A stretch of 64,000 bases of DNA, from contig NC_080181.1 in NCBI RefSeq assembly GCF_950295315.1, positions 5,210,726-5,274,725 of the forward strand, written 5' to 3'. Made by a program: the position numbers and the translations under genes. Numbering within the stretch: the stretch's first letter is position 1; each line of letters begins with the position of its first letter. Origin of the DNA: Erinaceus europaeus (taxonomy: Eukaryota > Chordata > Mammalia > Eulipotyphla > Erinaceidae). This document shows positions 11,004 through 23,415 of the stretch, in pieces. The notes under the pieces were generated by a model. It was not told the DNA's origin and searched no databases. It saw only the letters and a list, made by a program, of their open reading frames with translations.

Positions 11004-11800
11004 GCCAGTATCCTATTGATGCACTTAGAATTATCTTTAGTTTGAGTTATTATTGTTTCTTAAACTTTCTATTTGTTCTAAGTCCTTAGAGACACATAGT
11101 ATTGTCAGCCATTTAATTTTTTTCCTTTTGGTAGGCATGTGCTTGGTATATTATTATGCTTTTAATTTATATTTTCCTGATGAGTGATGGTATTTAGAAT
11201 ATTTTTATTATATCTGTCAGCTTTCTAGATACTTTATCCTATGAAGTGTCTTAGTGTCATTTGTGTCTTAAAAATAGGATTGTGAACCATCTCTCTTAAA
11301 TATTCAGTGTATAAAATTCTTGTCAGATGTATGAATTAGTGACGTCTCCCAGTGTGTGGCTTGTTTTTAACTTTCTTAATGATGCCTTTTGATGAGCAGA
11401 TTTTAAATTTTGATGGTGTCTTATTTCTTGTGGGTACTGCTTTTGGGTTCTTGTTTAAAAACTGTACTTGTATACTTCAAGCCTTAAAGCCGTCCTTCTG
11501 TTTCCTTCTAAAAGTTTTTGTGTTCACTTGTAGGCCTATGACCTCTCCCACATTTTTATATTTGGCTTAAGCTAGGAAGTAAAACACCACATTTCCTTGT
11601 GAATTTCTCACTCCTTTGGTACCACTAACTGGTAAAGTATTTAATTTGTTTTCATTTGCATTGAGATCTTTTCAAAAATCAGTTGTCTGTATTTTTGTGC
11701 TCTGTTTCTGGTATCTTTCTATTCCATTACTCTCTATCCTTGCTTAAATACTATGCCACTTTACTGTATCTTCATTGTAATTATACTCAACAGATATTAA

Positions 11801-13787
11801 TTAGACTCCTATCATCTGGCACAAGAAGCTAAAATGAGTTGCCAGACCCCACCAGAGCAGATCAGACAAGTTCTGTGTGTGGCCTGCAGCCAGCAGGAGG
11901 TGCTCCTCCCACCCATGCTCATTGCACACATGTGTAAGAAGTGGGAAAGCATGCTGCAGGTTCTGCTCGACTCTGTGAGAACAGCAGTGAACAATAACAC
12001 AAGTTCCCCACCTTCCTGGGATTAACATGACAGCATGCAAACATGCATCCCATAAACACGATTAATAACCCACTTTCAGGTAGTGATAAGGTACAGTGCC
12101 CAGGACTGGCAGGGATCAGTTTTAGCCAGTGGTCAGGAATGGATGCATGGGATGCACAGGACTGGCCTCTGCACACTTCCAGTGCCACTGGCACAGACCT
12201 CCATGTGAATCATGTCTTCTCAAGCTCTTCGATGTGGAGATCCAGGAACAGACTGTTTGAAGTGTTGCCATCTAAGTGGAGTTCTGGATAACCAGCTAGG
12301 AAGGGATCATCCACAGGGCTTTCTAGGGTAGGGGGGAATCCACGCAGAAAGGAATGAAAGATCCCAAGGTGTGTGTAGTGATTCCAACCTGAGAACAGAA
12401 AGGTGTTTGTGGCAGGTGGAGCATAGTAAGAGACATAGACCAGAGACCATGGTAGAAGAGGTTGGAGGGAAGTCAGAGCTGGGCCCTATGGAGCCTTTTG
12501 CTTGCAGTAAGGAGCTCAGGTTTTATTCTGAGTGGCCTAATAAACCTTGAAAAGGACTCCACTGCAACAGTAATATGATCTGACCCACGATTTGAAAAGA
12601 TTATTTTGGCTGCTCTGTAGAAGGTGGGCGGAGAGTTCATGTCTACCTGATTAAGCAACAATAAGAACAACTAACAAAGGTGGATAAAAATATGTGAAGG
12701 TAAATGCTTGAGGGTACAGGGACACAGGTAAAGCCACAAATGCCCAATGACTGAAAGACCAATAACAAAGGGAAGGAAACTGGGTATCCTATGATGTTTG
12801 TCTCCTGCATGCTTGTAGCTGGACCACAGAGGAGCCCAGAGACTAACTAACCCCGCAGGGCTCCCTGCAGTCTGACAGTTATGGGGAAACAGCAGACTGA
12901 GCAGCCCTGTCTTTCTCCCTGGCTGGTCTCCCCCACGAATGACCCGCTTTGATAGTCTGTGTGCTGCCTGCACGTCTGTCACTGAGCGGTGCCAACACTG
13001 GCACGTCCATGCACAGCTTAGAAGGAAAGGGGGTTGGGGCGACATGCCTTCTCCACTAACACTCATCTGCTCCAAGACTTGTTGCCTTTCTGTGGACAGC
13101 CATCGTATCTCACTGCTGGTGTGACCTAATCTCGCTACAAGTATTCGCAGTCATGATGTGTAAAATCAATAGGGCAGGAGTATTATTTTAGTGGTGTTCT
13201 TCAGGTCCTAAGATGCTGACACTGAGATGATACCTACTTCACTGGTAGTTTAGAGGGTTAATCTGTCTTAGAAATAAAGTAGAATTAGCTTGCTCTTCAT
13301 TACTAGAACAACTCAAGGATAAGGTATATAAGTTATGTGTGTATTCAAAATATTTCACTTTATGATGTTTATATTCCAGCAGATATTTTTAAAGTTGCTA
13401 TGTATAAACATATTGCTGGGACAGGTTTTTAAAATAATCCTGTATATACTTTTGTACCTCTGAAGAAATATTTTTGGTATAATAATTTAGACTGCACCGG
13501 TTGGTTTAAAACTCAGATTTGATTATATTCATGACTTCAGTGTTCTTTCTGATTTAGTGATAGCATTGATCTGTCATGACCGTGTTCTGTAGAATTCACT
13601 TCCAAGGCGGCACTTAATGGGCACTACAAACATTTGTCACTGCACAGGAATGTGTGTCCTCACCTGTCCCGCCACGCAGTGCTCAGGGCCCCATTGTGCC
13701 TAGAGACGAAGGCCTGTTACTGAAAAGAGGGAAGGCAGATGGCATAGTCCCTGCCTCCCACTTCTTTGTGTTATTTCCTTCTCAGTA
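11801..13787. other. No gene recognised; contains a probable ancient repeat
   Basis: Mostly unique-looking sequence. A block near 12,460-12,640 resembles a dispersed old mammalian repeat. No supported exon. Confidence 0.4.
12460..12640 (+). mobile_element. Possible ancient mammalian interspersed repeat
   Basis: The succession 'ggttttattctgagtggc', 'aatatgatctgacccacg', 'gattattttggctgctctg' resembles a common old mammalian repeat that I cannot name with certainty. Orientation is arbitrary. Confidence 0.3.
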
Positions 13788-14090
13788 TAGGGGACTGTGC
13801 AGTGTTGCACTGGTGGAATGCTCATGTTACTTTGTGCAAGGACCCAGGTTCAAGCCCCCACTCGCCACCTGCAGGAGGAAAGCTTTAATGAAGCAGGTCT
13901 ACATTTGTTTCTTTCTCTCTCCTTCTTTATCTTCCCCCCTCCCCTTTCAATTTCTCTCTGCTCTAATCAAATAAAATAGAAACAAAAAATAAAAAGAGAA
14001 AATAGCCACTGGGTATAGTGGATTTATAGTGCCAGAGCCAAGCCCAAGTGATAACCCCAGTGGCAATTAAAAAAAAATAGATAAAATCAA
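13788..14090 (+). mobile_element. SINE, class B-like, plus strand
   Basis: It has the B-box block 'acccaggttcaagccccc', 'cacctgcaggaggaaagc', a CT-rich body, and a right part with 'gtgccagagccaagccc' ending in a poly(A). Confidence 0.75.
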
Positions 14091-15176
14091 ATCATAGGAC
14101 CAGTAGGAGTAGCCTCTTCTCCCTGTGATGCCCCCTCAACATCTTCTACTCGCAAAGGTCAGCAGTGTGCAGGCTGGCAGAGGAGCAGTGTTCATGGACT
14201 CCAGTAGCAAAGCAGGGCAGAGAGAGCCTTGGAGCTGAGAAACAACAAACAGATAACTGACAGCTTGAGCATAGCTGCAGCAGCTACTTTAAAATTTGTG
14301 TCGCTCCTTCCAACATCCACCTCATCTCAGGGCTGCTTGCTTTTGACCCATATTTCTTTTGACTGTGAATCACATTTCTCTGTGTCTTCGCAAGCCTGCT
14401 GATTGCTAAAATGCACCAGATATGATGGTTGTTACAGTGCAGATGCTCTTCTGTTACTCTGTGGATGGTGCTAAGTTTGTTCTAACAGGCAGTAACAGTA
14501 ATGGCTGAACTTGTGGAGACTTGGTTTTACACACCAGGGAGTGGATCTTACCCCTCTCTAGATCTGGGATCAAAAGGTCTAGTTTTTTGTTTTTTTTTTT
14601 TTACTACTACAGCTTAAAGTTGTGGGGAACTTCCATGATTAGCTAGGGTCAGATTCAAATTCCAAACCCTCGATCCCTTATGGAGGCCTGTGCATGGAGT
14701 CTCCTTCAGTCCCTCAGCTAATGCTTTTTCTGGGATCCTTAGACACACCCCCCCCACTCCACTTGCAGGTATATGTATATCTGGGTTAGGCAAGAACGTG
14801 AGGAGAATTTATGCACATAACCTGGGGTTCTTCCTTCTGTGTGTCTTCCCTTGTCAAAGTCCAGCCCATGTGGCAACCCTCAACAATGTCCTCAGGCATT
14901 ACAATCAACAACTCAGGCCTCGGTGCCTTTCAGACGAGAGCCCCAGAGAAAAAAAATCTCACTGAAGTGCATCCCTCCTCAGAGATCATGTCTGATACAG
15001 CTTCTGCCCTGCCTTCTATTGCTGTAGAGTTTCTGAGCTAAGCTGCTGTGCCTCCACAGGAATCAATACTAGGCAAGACAATCTCTAACGATCATTCTTA
15101 CTCTAAGGGCTTTGGGTCCAACTTGGAGCATCAAGTAGATTATTATGCACATACAAATAAATCTCTGTGGGGTGAG
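14091..15176. other. No recognised feature
   Basis: About 1.1 kb. A T run lies near 14,591-14,602 and a C run near 14,748-14,756. No supported gene. Confidence 0.4.
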
Positions 15177-15447
15177 GGGGCCTGGGCGGTGGCACAACAG
15201 GTTAAGCACACAGAGTACTCAGCACAAGGATCTGTGTTCAAGCCCCTGGCACCCTACCTTCAGAGGGAACACGTCACAAGCAGCAAAGTAGGTCTGTAGG
15301 TATCAGTCTTTCTCTTTCCCCCGTTATCCCCCTCTTCTCTCAATTTCTCTCTATCCTGTCCAATAAATTAGGAGGGGGGGGGATTACCATAGTGCTGATA
15401 CCAAGCCCAAGCAATAACCCTGAAGGCAAAATAAGTAAATAAATATA
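15177..15447 (+). mobile_element. SINE, class B-like, plus strand
   Basis: The head 'gcctgggcggtggcacaaca', B box 'tgtgttcaagcccctggc', CT-rich body and a shortened right part ('ccaagcccaagcaataaccc') end in an AAATAAATA-type tail. Confidence 0.75.
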
Positions 15448-16169
15448 AATCTCTGTGCTTATTAAGAATTGTAAATTGTCATATTAATACAATGATTTCT
15501 GTCTTTCAGCACATGCTGACTAGAGTCCTACACTACTAATTATCTAGGAGTATAAAAAATGGGGGAAGTAGAAGGAATGCACCCATACTGACTTATCTGA
15601 TTCCCTCTTTCTGAACCACTGTGAAATATTATGTCTCTATATGTCTTGTTAGTCGGTTGTGTATGTACAATGAAAGATTAGACGGTATAGGAATTGATAC
15701 TTTGACTTCTTCTTCTTGGGAAACATACAAGTCCTTCTGTGTGGGTGAGTTGTTGCTCAACCATGATCTCTTAGACACACAAGGTCTCCTGGGCACAATG
15801 CTGGGTGACACAGCACCACTGGCAGGAGAGAAGTGAATGGGGAAAGAATTCATAGCTCCATGAGAAGCAGACGACTTGAGAGGTCTGTTTCTTCTCTCAT
15901 TAGCTTGTCTGAAGCTCCATTTCCCTGTAGCTCGAGACTGCACATGGCTTCACCCCAGCCCAGGCAGGCCTCTGATAAATCTAGCCTTAGGTAATACTTA
16001 ATCTTGTCAAAACAGAGGGTCAGTGGGAAGTGTAGCTCCATCCTGTGGTGATGCATGCTGGGGAGAGATGCTCAGGGGGAGCCTGATTGTATTTCTGTTT
16101 TTTTTCCTAGTTTATTATGTACTTAATTTAAAAAAATATATTTTTCTCACTGTAAAAGGAACATAAGGA
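15448..16169. other. No recognised feature
   Basis: About 720 bases of unique-looking sequence. A 104-codon minus-strand open frame at 15,629-15,943 has no recognisable domain. Confidence 0.4.
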
Positions 16170-16482
16170 GTTTTTGTTGTTGTTGTTGTTTGCCTCCAGG
16201 GTTATATGTGGGGCTCGGTGCCTTTACTATGAATCTACTGCTCCTGGAGTCCATTTTTTCCATTTTGTTGCCCATGTTATCATTATTGTTCTTGTTGCCA
16301 TTGATGTTGTTGTTAGAAATGGAGAGAGGAGGGGAAGACAGAGAGGGGGAGAGAAAGATAGACACCTGCAGATCTGCTTCACTACTTGTGAAGTTACTCC
16401 CCTGCAGCTAGGGAGCTAGGGGCTCGAACCAGGATCCTTACACTGGTCCTTGCACTTTGTGTCACATGCACTTAACCCAAGG
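16170..16482 (-). mobile_element. Class B SINE, minus strand
   Basis: The reversed right end 'gcctccagggttatatgtgg', a TTG-rich stretch, 'cacctgcagatctgcttcac' and reversed head 'catgcacttaaccc' are in order. Confidence 0.85.
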
Positions 16483-16710
16483 AGATCATTTCTAATGCCA
16501 CCCTCAACCTCAGCCTCCAGACACTGTTGGTATAGACATTCAGCTATACAGTCCCCTCTTTAGCCACATACACGTTCTCACTGGTTTTAGTGGCAGCTTG
16601 CTATCTGGATGTATTCAAGATTGTGTCAACATTACTCACTCTAGTGGAAGGTATTTTTTTCAGTCAGCATATGTTAGACTTTTCTTGATTTGTAGTCTAA
16701 AATTATAATA

Positions 16711-16809
16711 TATGGGGGAGGCAGTGGCACACCTGGTTAAGAACACACATTACAGTGCACAAGGACCAGGCTCAAGCCTCTGGTCCCCAGGTGCACCACC
16801 ACTTGGCCC
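16711..16809 (+). mobile_element. Compound fold-back SINE fragment
   Basis: A class A head ('ggcagtggcacacctgg', reading on through 'ctcaagcctctggtcccc') is followed directly by the reverse complement of a SINE start ('ccaggtgcaccaccac', 'ttggccc'). The result is an inverted repeat without body or tail. It abuts the mariner-like half at 16,810-16,858. Confidence 0.55.
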
Positions 16810-16858
16810 TTCTATGTTTTTCTATGCAAAGGTGTATCGTGACTTTTCCAACAACCCA
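16810..16858. mobile_element. Half of a mariner-like miniature element
   Basis: The sequence from 'ttctatgtttttctatgc' to 'cttttccaacaaccca' closely matches the right half of the 78-bp element at 19,751-19,828. The other half is missing at this site. Confidence 0.55.
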
Positions 16859-17070
16859 GTAGTAGATAAACACATCCGTCACTTCATATAGGTGCTGTGG
16901 GGTTGTGGGGTGGGGGGTAGGAAATGCACGTTTCAAGTACAGCAAGTACTATTATGAACTGTGGTCACCATGTTCAGGACTTATTTGGGCTGTGACTGAA
17001 AGTCTGCACCGTTTGATCTCCCTTTAGCCCCCAACAGCAACCATTCTAGTCTCTATTTCCAAGTGTTTAA

Positions 17071-17520
17071 CTTTTTTTTTTATTTATAAAAAGGAAGCAT
17101 TGACAAAGCCATAGGATAAGAGGGGTGCAACTCCACACAATTCCCACCACCAGAACTCCGTATCCCATCCCCTCCCCTGATAGTTTTCCTATTCTTTATC
17201 CCTCTGGGAGTATGGACCCAAGGTCATTGTGGGTTGCAGAAGGTGGAAGGTTTGGCTTCTGTAATTGCTTCCCCGCTGAACATGGGCGTTGACAGGTCTG
17301 TCCATACTCCCAGCCTTTCTCTCTCTTTCCCTAGTGTGGTGGGGCTCTGGGGAAGCGGAGCTCCAGGACACATTGGTGGGGTTGTCTGTCCAGGGAAGAT
17401 GCTAGCATGATGGTTGGCATCATGCTGGCATCTGGAACCTGGTGGCTGAAAAGAGAGTTAACATACAAAGCCAAACAAATTTGTTTAGCTTTTTTAAATC
17501 CAGTTTTGCATGTAAGTAAT
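17071..17520 (-). mobile_element. L1 3' UTR fragment, antisense
   Basis: It begins with a T-rich run and 'tttataaaaaggaag', then 'ccataggataagagggg', 'cacaattcccaccaccag', 'gtcattgtgggttgcagaag' and 'ctggtggctgaaaagagag'. This order matches the copy at 53,858 onward. Confidence 0.75.
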
Positions 17521-17596
17521 GTCTTACAACACAAGTCTTTCTCCAATGGGTCCTTTCACTTAGCATCGCACCCTGCATGGCGTCCTTATTGTCAGA

Positions 17597-17735
17597 AGTG
17601 GCAGAGAGAGTCCGAGGGACACCACAGCGCAGAAGTGTTGCAGCACCATGTGGTGCTCGAGACTGAGCCACATACACGTGCATACACACACGGCAAGGCA
17701 GGAGCCCTGCCCAGGGAGCTCACACAGCCCCTCGG
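17597..17735 (-). mobile_element. Degenerate class C SINE, minus strand
   Basis: The blocks 'cagcaccatgtggtgctcg', 'actgagccacatacacg' and 'ggcaaggcaggagccctg' resemble an old reversed tRNA-derived SINE. Confidence 0.4.
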
Positions 17736-17872
17736 TAGTTTTTCTCTTTGATTGCGGATGCCTGTCAGCATAGCCTTTAGGAAACTTGCTGCCCTTATGT
17801 TTGTGATAGAAGCACACAAAGCATGTTTGGAGTCACATGGCAAGGACAGAGAGAAAGAGAAAATCTAGAATT

Positions 17873-18045
17873 CTTTTTTTTTTGGCTGTCAAAGTTACCA
17901 CTGGTGCTTAGTGGTCATTTTTTTTTTCTGTCTCTTTCCCTTAGATAGAAAATGAGAGAGGGAAGGCACTGCAGCACTGTTCCACTGCTCATGTGGCTTC
18001 TTAGCAGGCACTCAGACCTAGAACTCTACTCTGACTACAGCTGAG
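17873..18045 (-). mobile_element. Degenerate SINE, minus strand
   Basis: A T-run, 'ttaccactggtgcttagtgg', an AGAGAGGGA-rich stretch and 'agcactgttccactgctcat' fit a worn reversed SINE. Confidence 0.4.
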
Positions 18046-18539
18046 GCTGGGGGGCCGATATCTGGGTTCATTCTTTACTGGTGACTCTAAGATATAAGAA
18101 TGAGAACTTAAAGGACAAAAACAGAAAAACAGACACCTCAGTCAATTACCAAAGCCTGTACAGCAGAGCAGGCTGACCAGTGGTCTGCTTCTGGATCGCC
18201 CTGTGGCTGGCACCATGTTCACAGAGAGAGCCATCTCTGATGGGCACACCGCAGCATCCGGAGTTTAAACATTGAGACACACACTACACGTCTGCAACAG
18301 CAGTGCTGCAGCTGTGAGAAGGAAGGAGGCTGCCGATGGCAACAGCAGATGGAATGGTGCCCAGAGAAGCCCCAGGCGGCTCAGCAGAATCCAGTCTCTC
18401 CCTTACCCTGACAATTCCAACCTTAGTAGCCATGTCACTAGGGACAAAAACCCTACCCACCGACCCACCCCTATGTTTCACCAAGGAGTAGACCTCCACT
18501 CTCATTACTTTGGGCATTGCCAGAGTTAGGTCTGAAGAC

Positions 18540-18765
18540 TGCTGCTAGAGAGATCGCTCACACAGGAGGGCACATACTTTGCCATAAGATACAGGCCACG
18601 TTTGAGCCATGAGGGGAGGAGGAGTTCTAGTGCCTGCGCTTCTCTCTCTGCTGCTGCTGCTCCTATCTGAATGAACAAATGGGCTAGAATAGATATATTG
18701 TATATGCATGACACCCCACTCCTCCAAAAAAAATAGATTAAAAATAAAACTTAATTAAAAAAAAA
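18540..18765 (+). mobile_element. Class C SINE, plus strand
   Basis: The head 'ctagagagatcgctcacac', a B-box-like 'cacgtttgagccatgagg' and an A-rich tail support an old tRNA-derived SINE. Confidence 0.5.
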
Positions 18766-19750
18766 AAGGCTCATGCCTGAGGTCTGGGTGGTCCTTGACT
18801 TGTACGGGAATGTTCTCTGAGAGGGAAAGGGCAGCCGGAGTCTGAGGGGGAGATTGGCATCAGTAAGTTCGGCTCTTCTCTGGAAATGCAGCCACTGGCT
18901 CACCTGTTCTGTCCACCTCCTTCAGTAGCAGACTGTACCACAGGCAGATGTGAAAGACAACAGGCAATGAGACATGGGGACACGGGGGGCACCTCAGGGG
19001 TAGGGGACAGAACAGCCTGCTGAAGAGAGGGGCAGAGCACAAGACCTGCCCTAAAAAGGACCTGACCTCAAAGACGCAAATGGGAAGGCTCCATGCCTTG
19101 ACACAGGGCCAGCGCAGAGATGGGGATTCCAGAGCAGGTCGTAAATCTCCAAGGGGAAGGGAGGTGGGCACTGAGCCAGGGTCTCTAGTGGAGATGAAGG
19201 GCGGAATTCATCAAAACAAGGTGTAGTCCAAGGAGCACTGGCTAGATCCTTGCTCATGTGTCCAGCATGGGGACTCTGGAAAGGATGGGAGATAAGTGCA
19301 TGGTACTTTCTTCCAGGAAGACACCTGGACCAGCCCGGGAAGCCTGAGGGTGGCTTCTCTGTCTGGGTGGCTGGAGGCTGCCCAGAGCATGGCTTCTACA
19401 GGAGGATATCTGGCCAATAAGGACCTAGAGTCAGAGGAAGCTTGAAGTTGGTGCCATCAGAGTCAGCGTTCCAGAAACACAGAGATATGCCTGGTGGCAC
19501 ATGCCGTTTTATTTGGGACAACAGTGACTGCAGTTAAAAAGGGAATTTCTCAGCTGCCCTCTGGACTCAGCCCTAAGAGGCCCCCACTGGAGGTGAGGTC
19601 TGGTCAGACTGATGGTCAGCCCTTTGGCCTTGGCCTGCTGGAGGAGCTATGCTGGCTAGGTGAAGCTTCCTGTCGGACTTCCTCCCCTCCTTCCTGAGGG
19701 TGATGTCTAGGTATGAACAGCCATAGTACTCAAGGTGACCTTGAAACCAC
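18766..19750. other. No recognised feature
   Basis: Comparatively GC-rich unique sequence of about 1 kb with no supported exon. Confidence 0.4.
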
Positions 19751-19828
19751 TGGGCTGTCGGAAAACTCATAATGCAGTTTTCCATGTTTTTCTACGCAGA
19801 AATGTGTCATGGCTTTTCCAACAACCCA
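19751..19828. mobile_element. 78-bp mariner-like miniature inverted-repeat element
   Basis: The left end 'tgggctgtcggaaaactcat' and the right end (reverse complement 'tgggttgttggaaaagccat') are imperfect terminal inverted repeats, with the whole unit only 78 bp. A second, half copy lies at 16,810-16,858. Size and layout resemble mariner-derived miniature elements. The expected TA duplication is not intact. Confidence 0.55.
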
Positions 19829-22774
19829 ACAGAAACTGTCCTGAACACACACTAAGAATTGCATAGAATAAGTACAGACTATATAGATTTTCCTTTGGAT
19901 TTACCTCCTTCTGGTTTTTGATGAGAAGAAAAACAAAGTCCTATTTTAGTTGCAGTTAACTTAGCTTCCTCAACTGTATACAGCTAATCTCAAGAGGTGC
20001 AGACAAATTCAAGAGTAAATGACCAAAGGTGGGCCCCATGATCCCCACCTTAAACACTCATCTTCCCTTGAGTGTGAGCAGGACCTCCTGTCCAGGAAAA
20101 AGTGGCAAAGGTGAAAAGACATCACCCTTGTATTTGTATTCCTTGTGTAAGACTCCCTGACTGGCAGATTCACTCGAGAGACTCCTCCCTAGATAGTCTC
20201 GAAGAAGGGGTGGTGGTAGAAGGTCAAATCGGCAATGACCTGAGGGTGGTCTCTGGGATCTGAGAGTGGGCCATCCATCAACCAGCAGCAGGCCAGGCTT
20301 CTCGGTCTTTCAGAACAGAAAGAATGTGTTCTGCATACAAGCTCCGAAGGGAATTCTCCTTATGCCTCCAGATGAGAACACAGCCCAGTCAGCTCTTTCA
20401 TTGCATGTTTGAGCAAAAATTTCAATTAAGCTGTGCCCAGACTTGGGTCTGGAGAAGCTGTGAAGGCATATGTGTTGTTTAAGCCCCTGCGTTTATATTC
20501 ATTTGTTGTGCAGTAGATTGCTAACTCAGGGACTCTAGGCCTAACCTCTGGCTCTGAAGCCATCCCCTGACTGGAGTTTGCCTGTACACATGCCCTTCCC
20601 CTGCAGCTTGTGCTCCGCTCCGGCAGAGCTCACTGTTCACAGTTACTGCCTATACCTGTAAAGTGAGAAATACTAAGTAAACAGAAAGAAGTGAAGGTGC
20701 GGTCTTCATCAGTCATGCTCTAGAGCCTTCAGGAGCTCCTCCTCCAGTGATTTTCTGAGGACTGTGGGTGTTTGGAATCAGAGTACTTCTTGCAGTTCAA
20801 AGTAAAGAAGCAGAAAACATCACAGCTTCACATCTCTCAGAAGATAAGACAAAGGTCAGGTAAACATTGAGATTCTTAGACAAAAGGGTGCCATGAAACT
20901 GCAAACCGTTATTATTAATGAACATACTTGTGAAATTTCAGGTTCCAAGGAGAGAAAAAATCTTGGAAGCAATTATGAAAGTCATTATGTAACATTTAGA
21001 TTAAATAAACACTTCTCTTAAGAAAGAACAGAGCACTGGGAAAGTCTTTTGATTTTCTGAATGTAGTCAATTCCCTAGCCCTCAACTATCATCCATGACA
21101 CTGAAAAAGAAAATGCAGATGGCTTAGTGAATGTAGATAGATTCTAACAGTGACACCAATCAGATAAGTCATACCAAATATGACTGTCCTCTGAGCCTCA
21201 ATAACCGGATACCATAAGAAACATGGAGGAGTCAGAGGCCAGGGACATGCATGTAGGAAATAGATTCTAGGTAGCACAGCAGAGTGTGAACCAGTGTTTT
21301 CTCACAAATTCTAGTTTGAGGATGGGGCATGAATGAGGATGGCATCATATGCACTTAACTTATTTTTCTTATTTATTTATAAGTAGAATCTTTCTAAACA
21401 TGTCAGCTATTCTCCACTGTGTCCCATTAGAAATGAAATGCGTGAAGCACTGATTTTTCAGTCCACTACTTACTACTTGACAAGCAGCTTCATTCTCTAG
21501 GAAGAAAAATATTTTCCCACCTAGGAGTTTCCTCAAATATATAGGAAGTCTTTGCTCTCTACTCTCACCACCCCCTGCCAAAAGGAACCGATAATAAAAT
21601 GTAGGTATGGTCATCCTTCAGTGTTCCATATGGTCTTGGAAGTATTTAAATAGAAGTTTGCCCAGCAACTTTCAGTGTTAATTCTGTTTAATAAGCCTCA
21701 CAATTAATGGGAAATTCTTCCATATTCTGGCAATAAGCATTGTTCTTTCTTATCAGTGATGGGATGAATTGTTAACATGTTATGCTTTCAAAGAAAAAAA
21801 TATGTAGTGGCTAGCAGAAGATAAAAGAAAAAAAGCTTGGAAGACTAAAGCAGGTGTTGTTTATCTTGTACCAGCATACCATTGGGATATAAGATCAGTA
21901 GTAGGAAAAATAATGTTTCATATGCTTCTGAGTTTCTAACAATGGGAACCTAAAATCCTTTGCATCTACTTCCTGAGCTTTAATTTAGTATGCGGCCATT
22001 TTATAGGTGAGTGTCTATGTTACTTATCTGTACCAATAATAATGCTATTGATTGGTGATTTTTGTGCTTATTGTCATAGATTCCCCCCTCCCCACTGAAA
22101 ACAAATCATTTATCCTTGGGGTCAGGCCAGCCCTTCCATACCTGCTTCTCCACATACACATCATCCTGATGTGAGGGGAGGCTTTCTACCTGATAGCACT
22201 GGGCTCAAGGCATCATGGCCATTTCTCTGTAGCTGATGCCACAATTCCATGAGGACCTAACCTGTTAGTTCGTTGCTATTCATAAGCCCATGTCCTCTCT
22301 TCCTTTCATTATTTTTTTTAGAATTCATTGAGAGAAAATGATGATTTCCTATGTCCAAGACAAAAGAAAAGACTGAGTTCATACTACCAGGAGAAGTAGA
22401 ATGGGTCAAGAGTTCTATGATTAAAAAAAAAAGCGAAACAAAAGGAAAACACTTCAGAAGACAATTCAGGAGAGCAAGTCAAATACCAAGTCCCTTAGGG
22501 AGAGGAAGGGAGGTTAGTTACGTGGATGTCGGAAACCAAATGTCCAGGCTGCACACTTATCATCCAGATTACTCAAAGCCATGTGCATTCCACAAAAACC
22601 TTTTTTTCTGAAAGTGCAGGCAGCTTTCACTTGTACATGATTTGTGCACTTCATAAAGGGGTTTCACATCCATCAAGTCTTGAGTCTTGTGAGGCTAACA
22701 CTGGTCATTCCCATTTTAGAGGACATCTGCTCAAACATTCACAAGTGACGACAGAAGTATTCATCTGTTAGCTT
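19829..22774. other. SINE-free unique sequence, no gene recognised
   Basis: About 2.9 kb without any hedgehog SINE or recognisable L1. No open frame exceeds about 90 codons and none has a recognisable domain. Confidence 0.45.
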
Positions 22775-22895
22775 ATGTTCATGAGAGAGAGAAACTAGAG
22801 CACTTCTCAGCTCTGGCACGGAAATCCCGGTGCCTCTGGGGTTTCAGGCATACAAGTCTGGTGCACAGTCACTGTGATACCTCCCCAGTTCTCCA
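22775..22895 (-). mobile_element. Class C SINE, minus strand
   Basis: The blocks 'gagcacttctcagctctgg', 'tttcaggcatacaagtctgg' and 'cactgtgatacctccccag' match the reversed class C consensus seen elsewhere in the window. Confidence 0.6.
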
Positions 22896-23284
22896 GAGGG
22901 ATTTAAATCTTCAGTTTCAGAGCAGCACTTCTCAAAGTATGGTGCAAGATTGTTCAGAGACACAGTCTCATTTCATGGTGTAGGAGGGTCCTGAGTCTGC
23001 GTTTCTAACAGGCTCCCAGGCAGTGCCCCACCACTGCTCTGTATGGATTGCACAGACTGGCAAAGGGAGACTCAACACAGAGCTCATTCCCATCCCTCCT
23101 GTGCTTCCTGCTACTGGATCTGTGCCAAATGTTTATCACTTAAATCTGCTGCGCTTTCTGTGCATTATTTTTTGTAAGTTTCCTTATATACTGATTTCTT
23201 ATATATAAATAATACTGTTCTTCAATAAAACATCTGGCAATGTTTTGTTGAGAGAATAAACAAACTGTATTTTAAGAATCTGGT
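22896..23284. other. No recognised feature
   Basis: About 390 bases of unique-looking sequence. Confidence 0.4.
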
Positions 23285-23345
23285 TGCTGGGGAAATAGCT
23301 CAGTGAAAAGTGCAGGGCTTTGCCACATGTGCTGGAGTGGTGTTC

Positions 23346-23385
<40 letters not shown>

Positions 23386-23415
23386 CTCAGTAATAAAGCA
23401 ATTCTTTAAAAATTA
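23285..23415 (+). mobile_element. Class C SINE, plus strand
   Basis: The head 'gctggggaaatagctcagtg' is followed by a TC microsatellite at 23,350-23,383 and an 'aataaagcaattctttaaaa' tail. Confidence 0.65.

Larger units (their letters stand above)
10310..11800 (-). mobile_element. Ancient L1, 3' UTR and ORF2 end, antisense, interrupted by two SINEs
   Basis: In antisense orientation the tract follows the usual L1 ORF2 C-terminal order. It has an old L1 3' UTR-like block ('ttaagtccatgtaatcacca', 10,419 onward), 'ttttcctgatgagtgatgg' (11,170), 'gtcagatgtatgaattagtg' (11,323), 'cttaatgatgccttttgatg' (11,375) and 'gtatctttctattccatta' (11,711). Many indels and stops mark it as a fossil. SINEs at 10,528-10,831 and 10,910-11,003 interrupt it. 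Confidence 0.65.
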
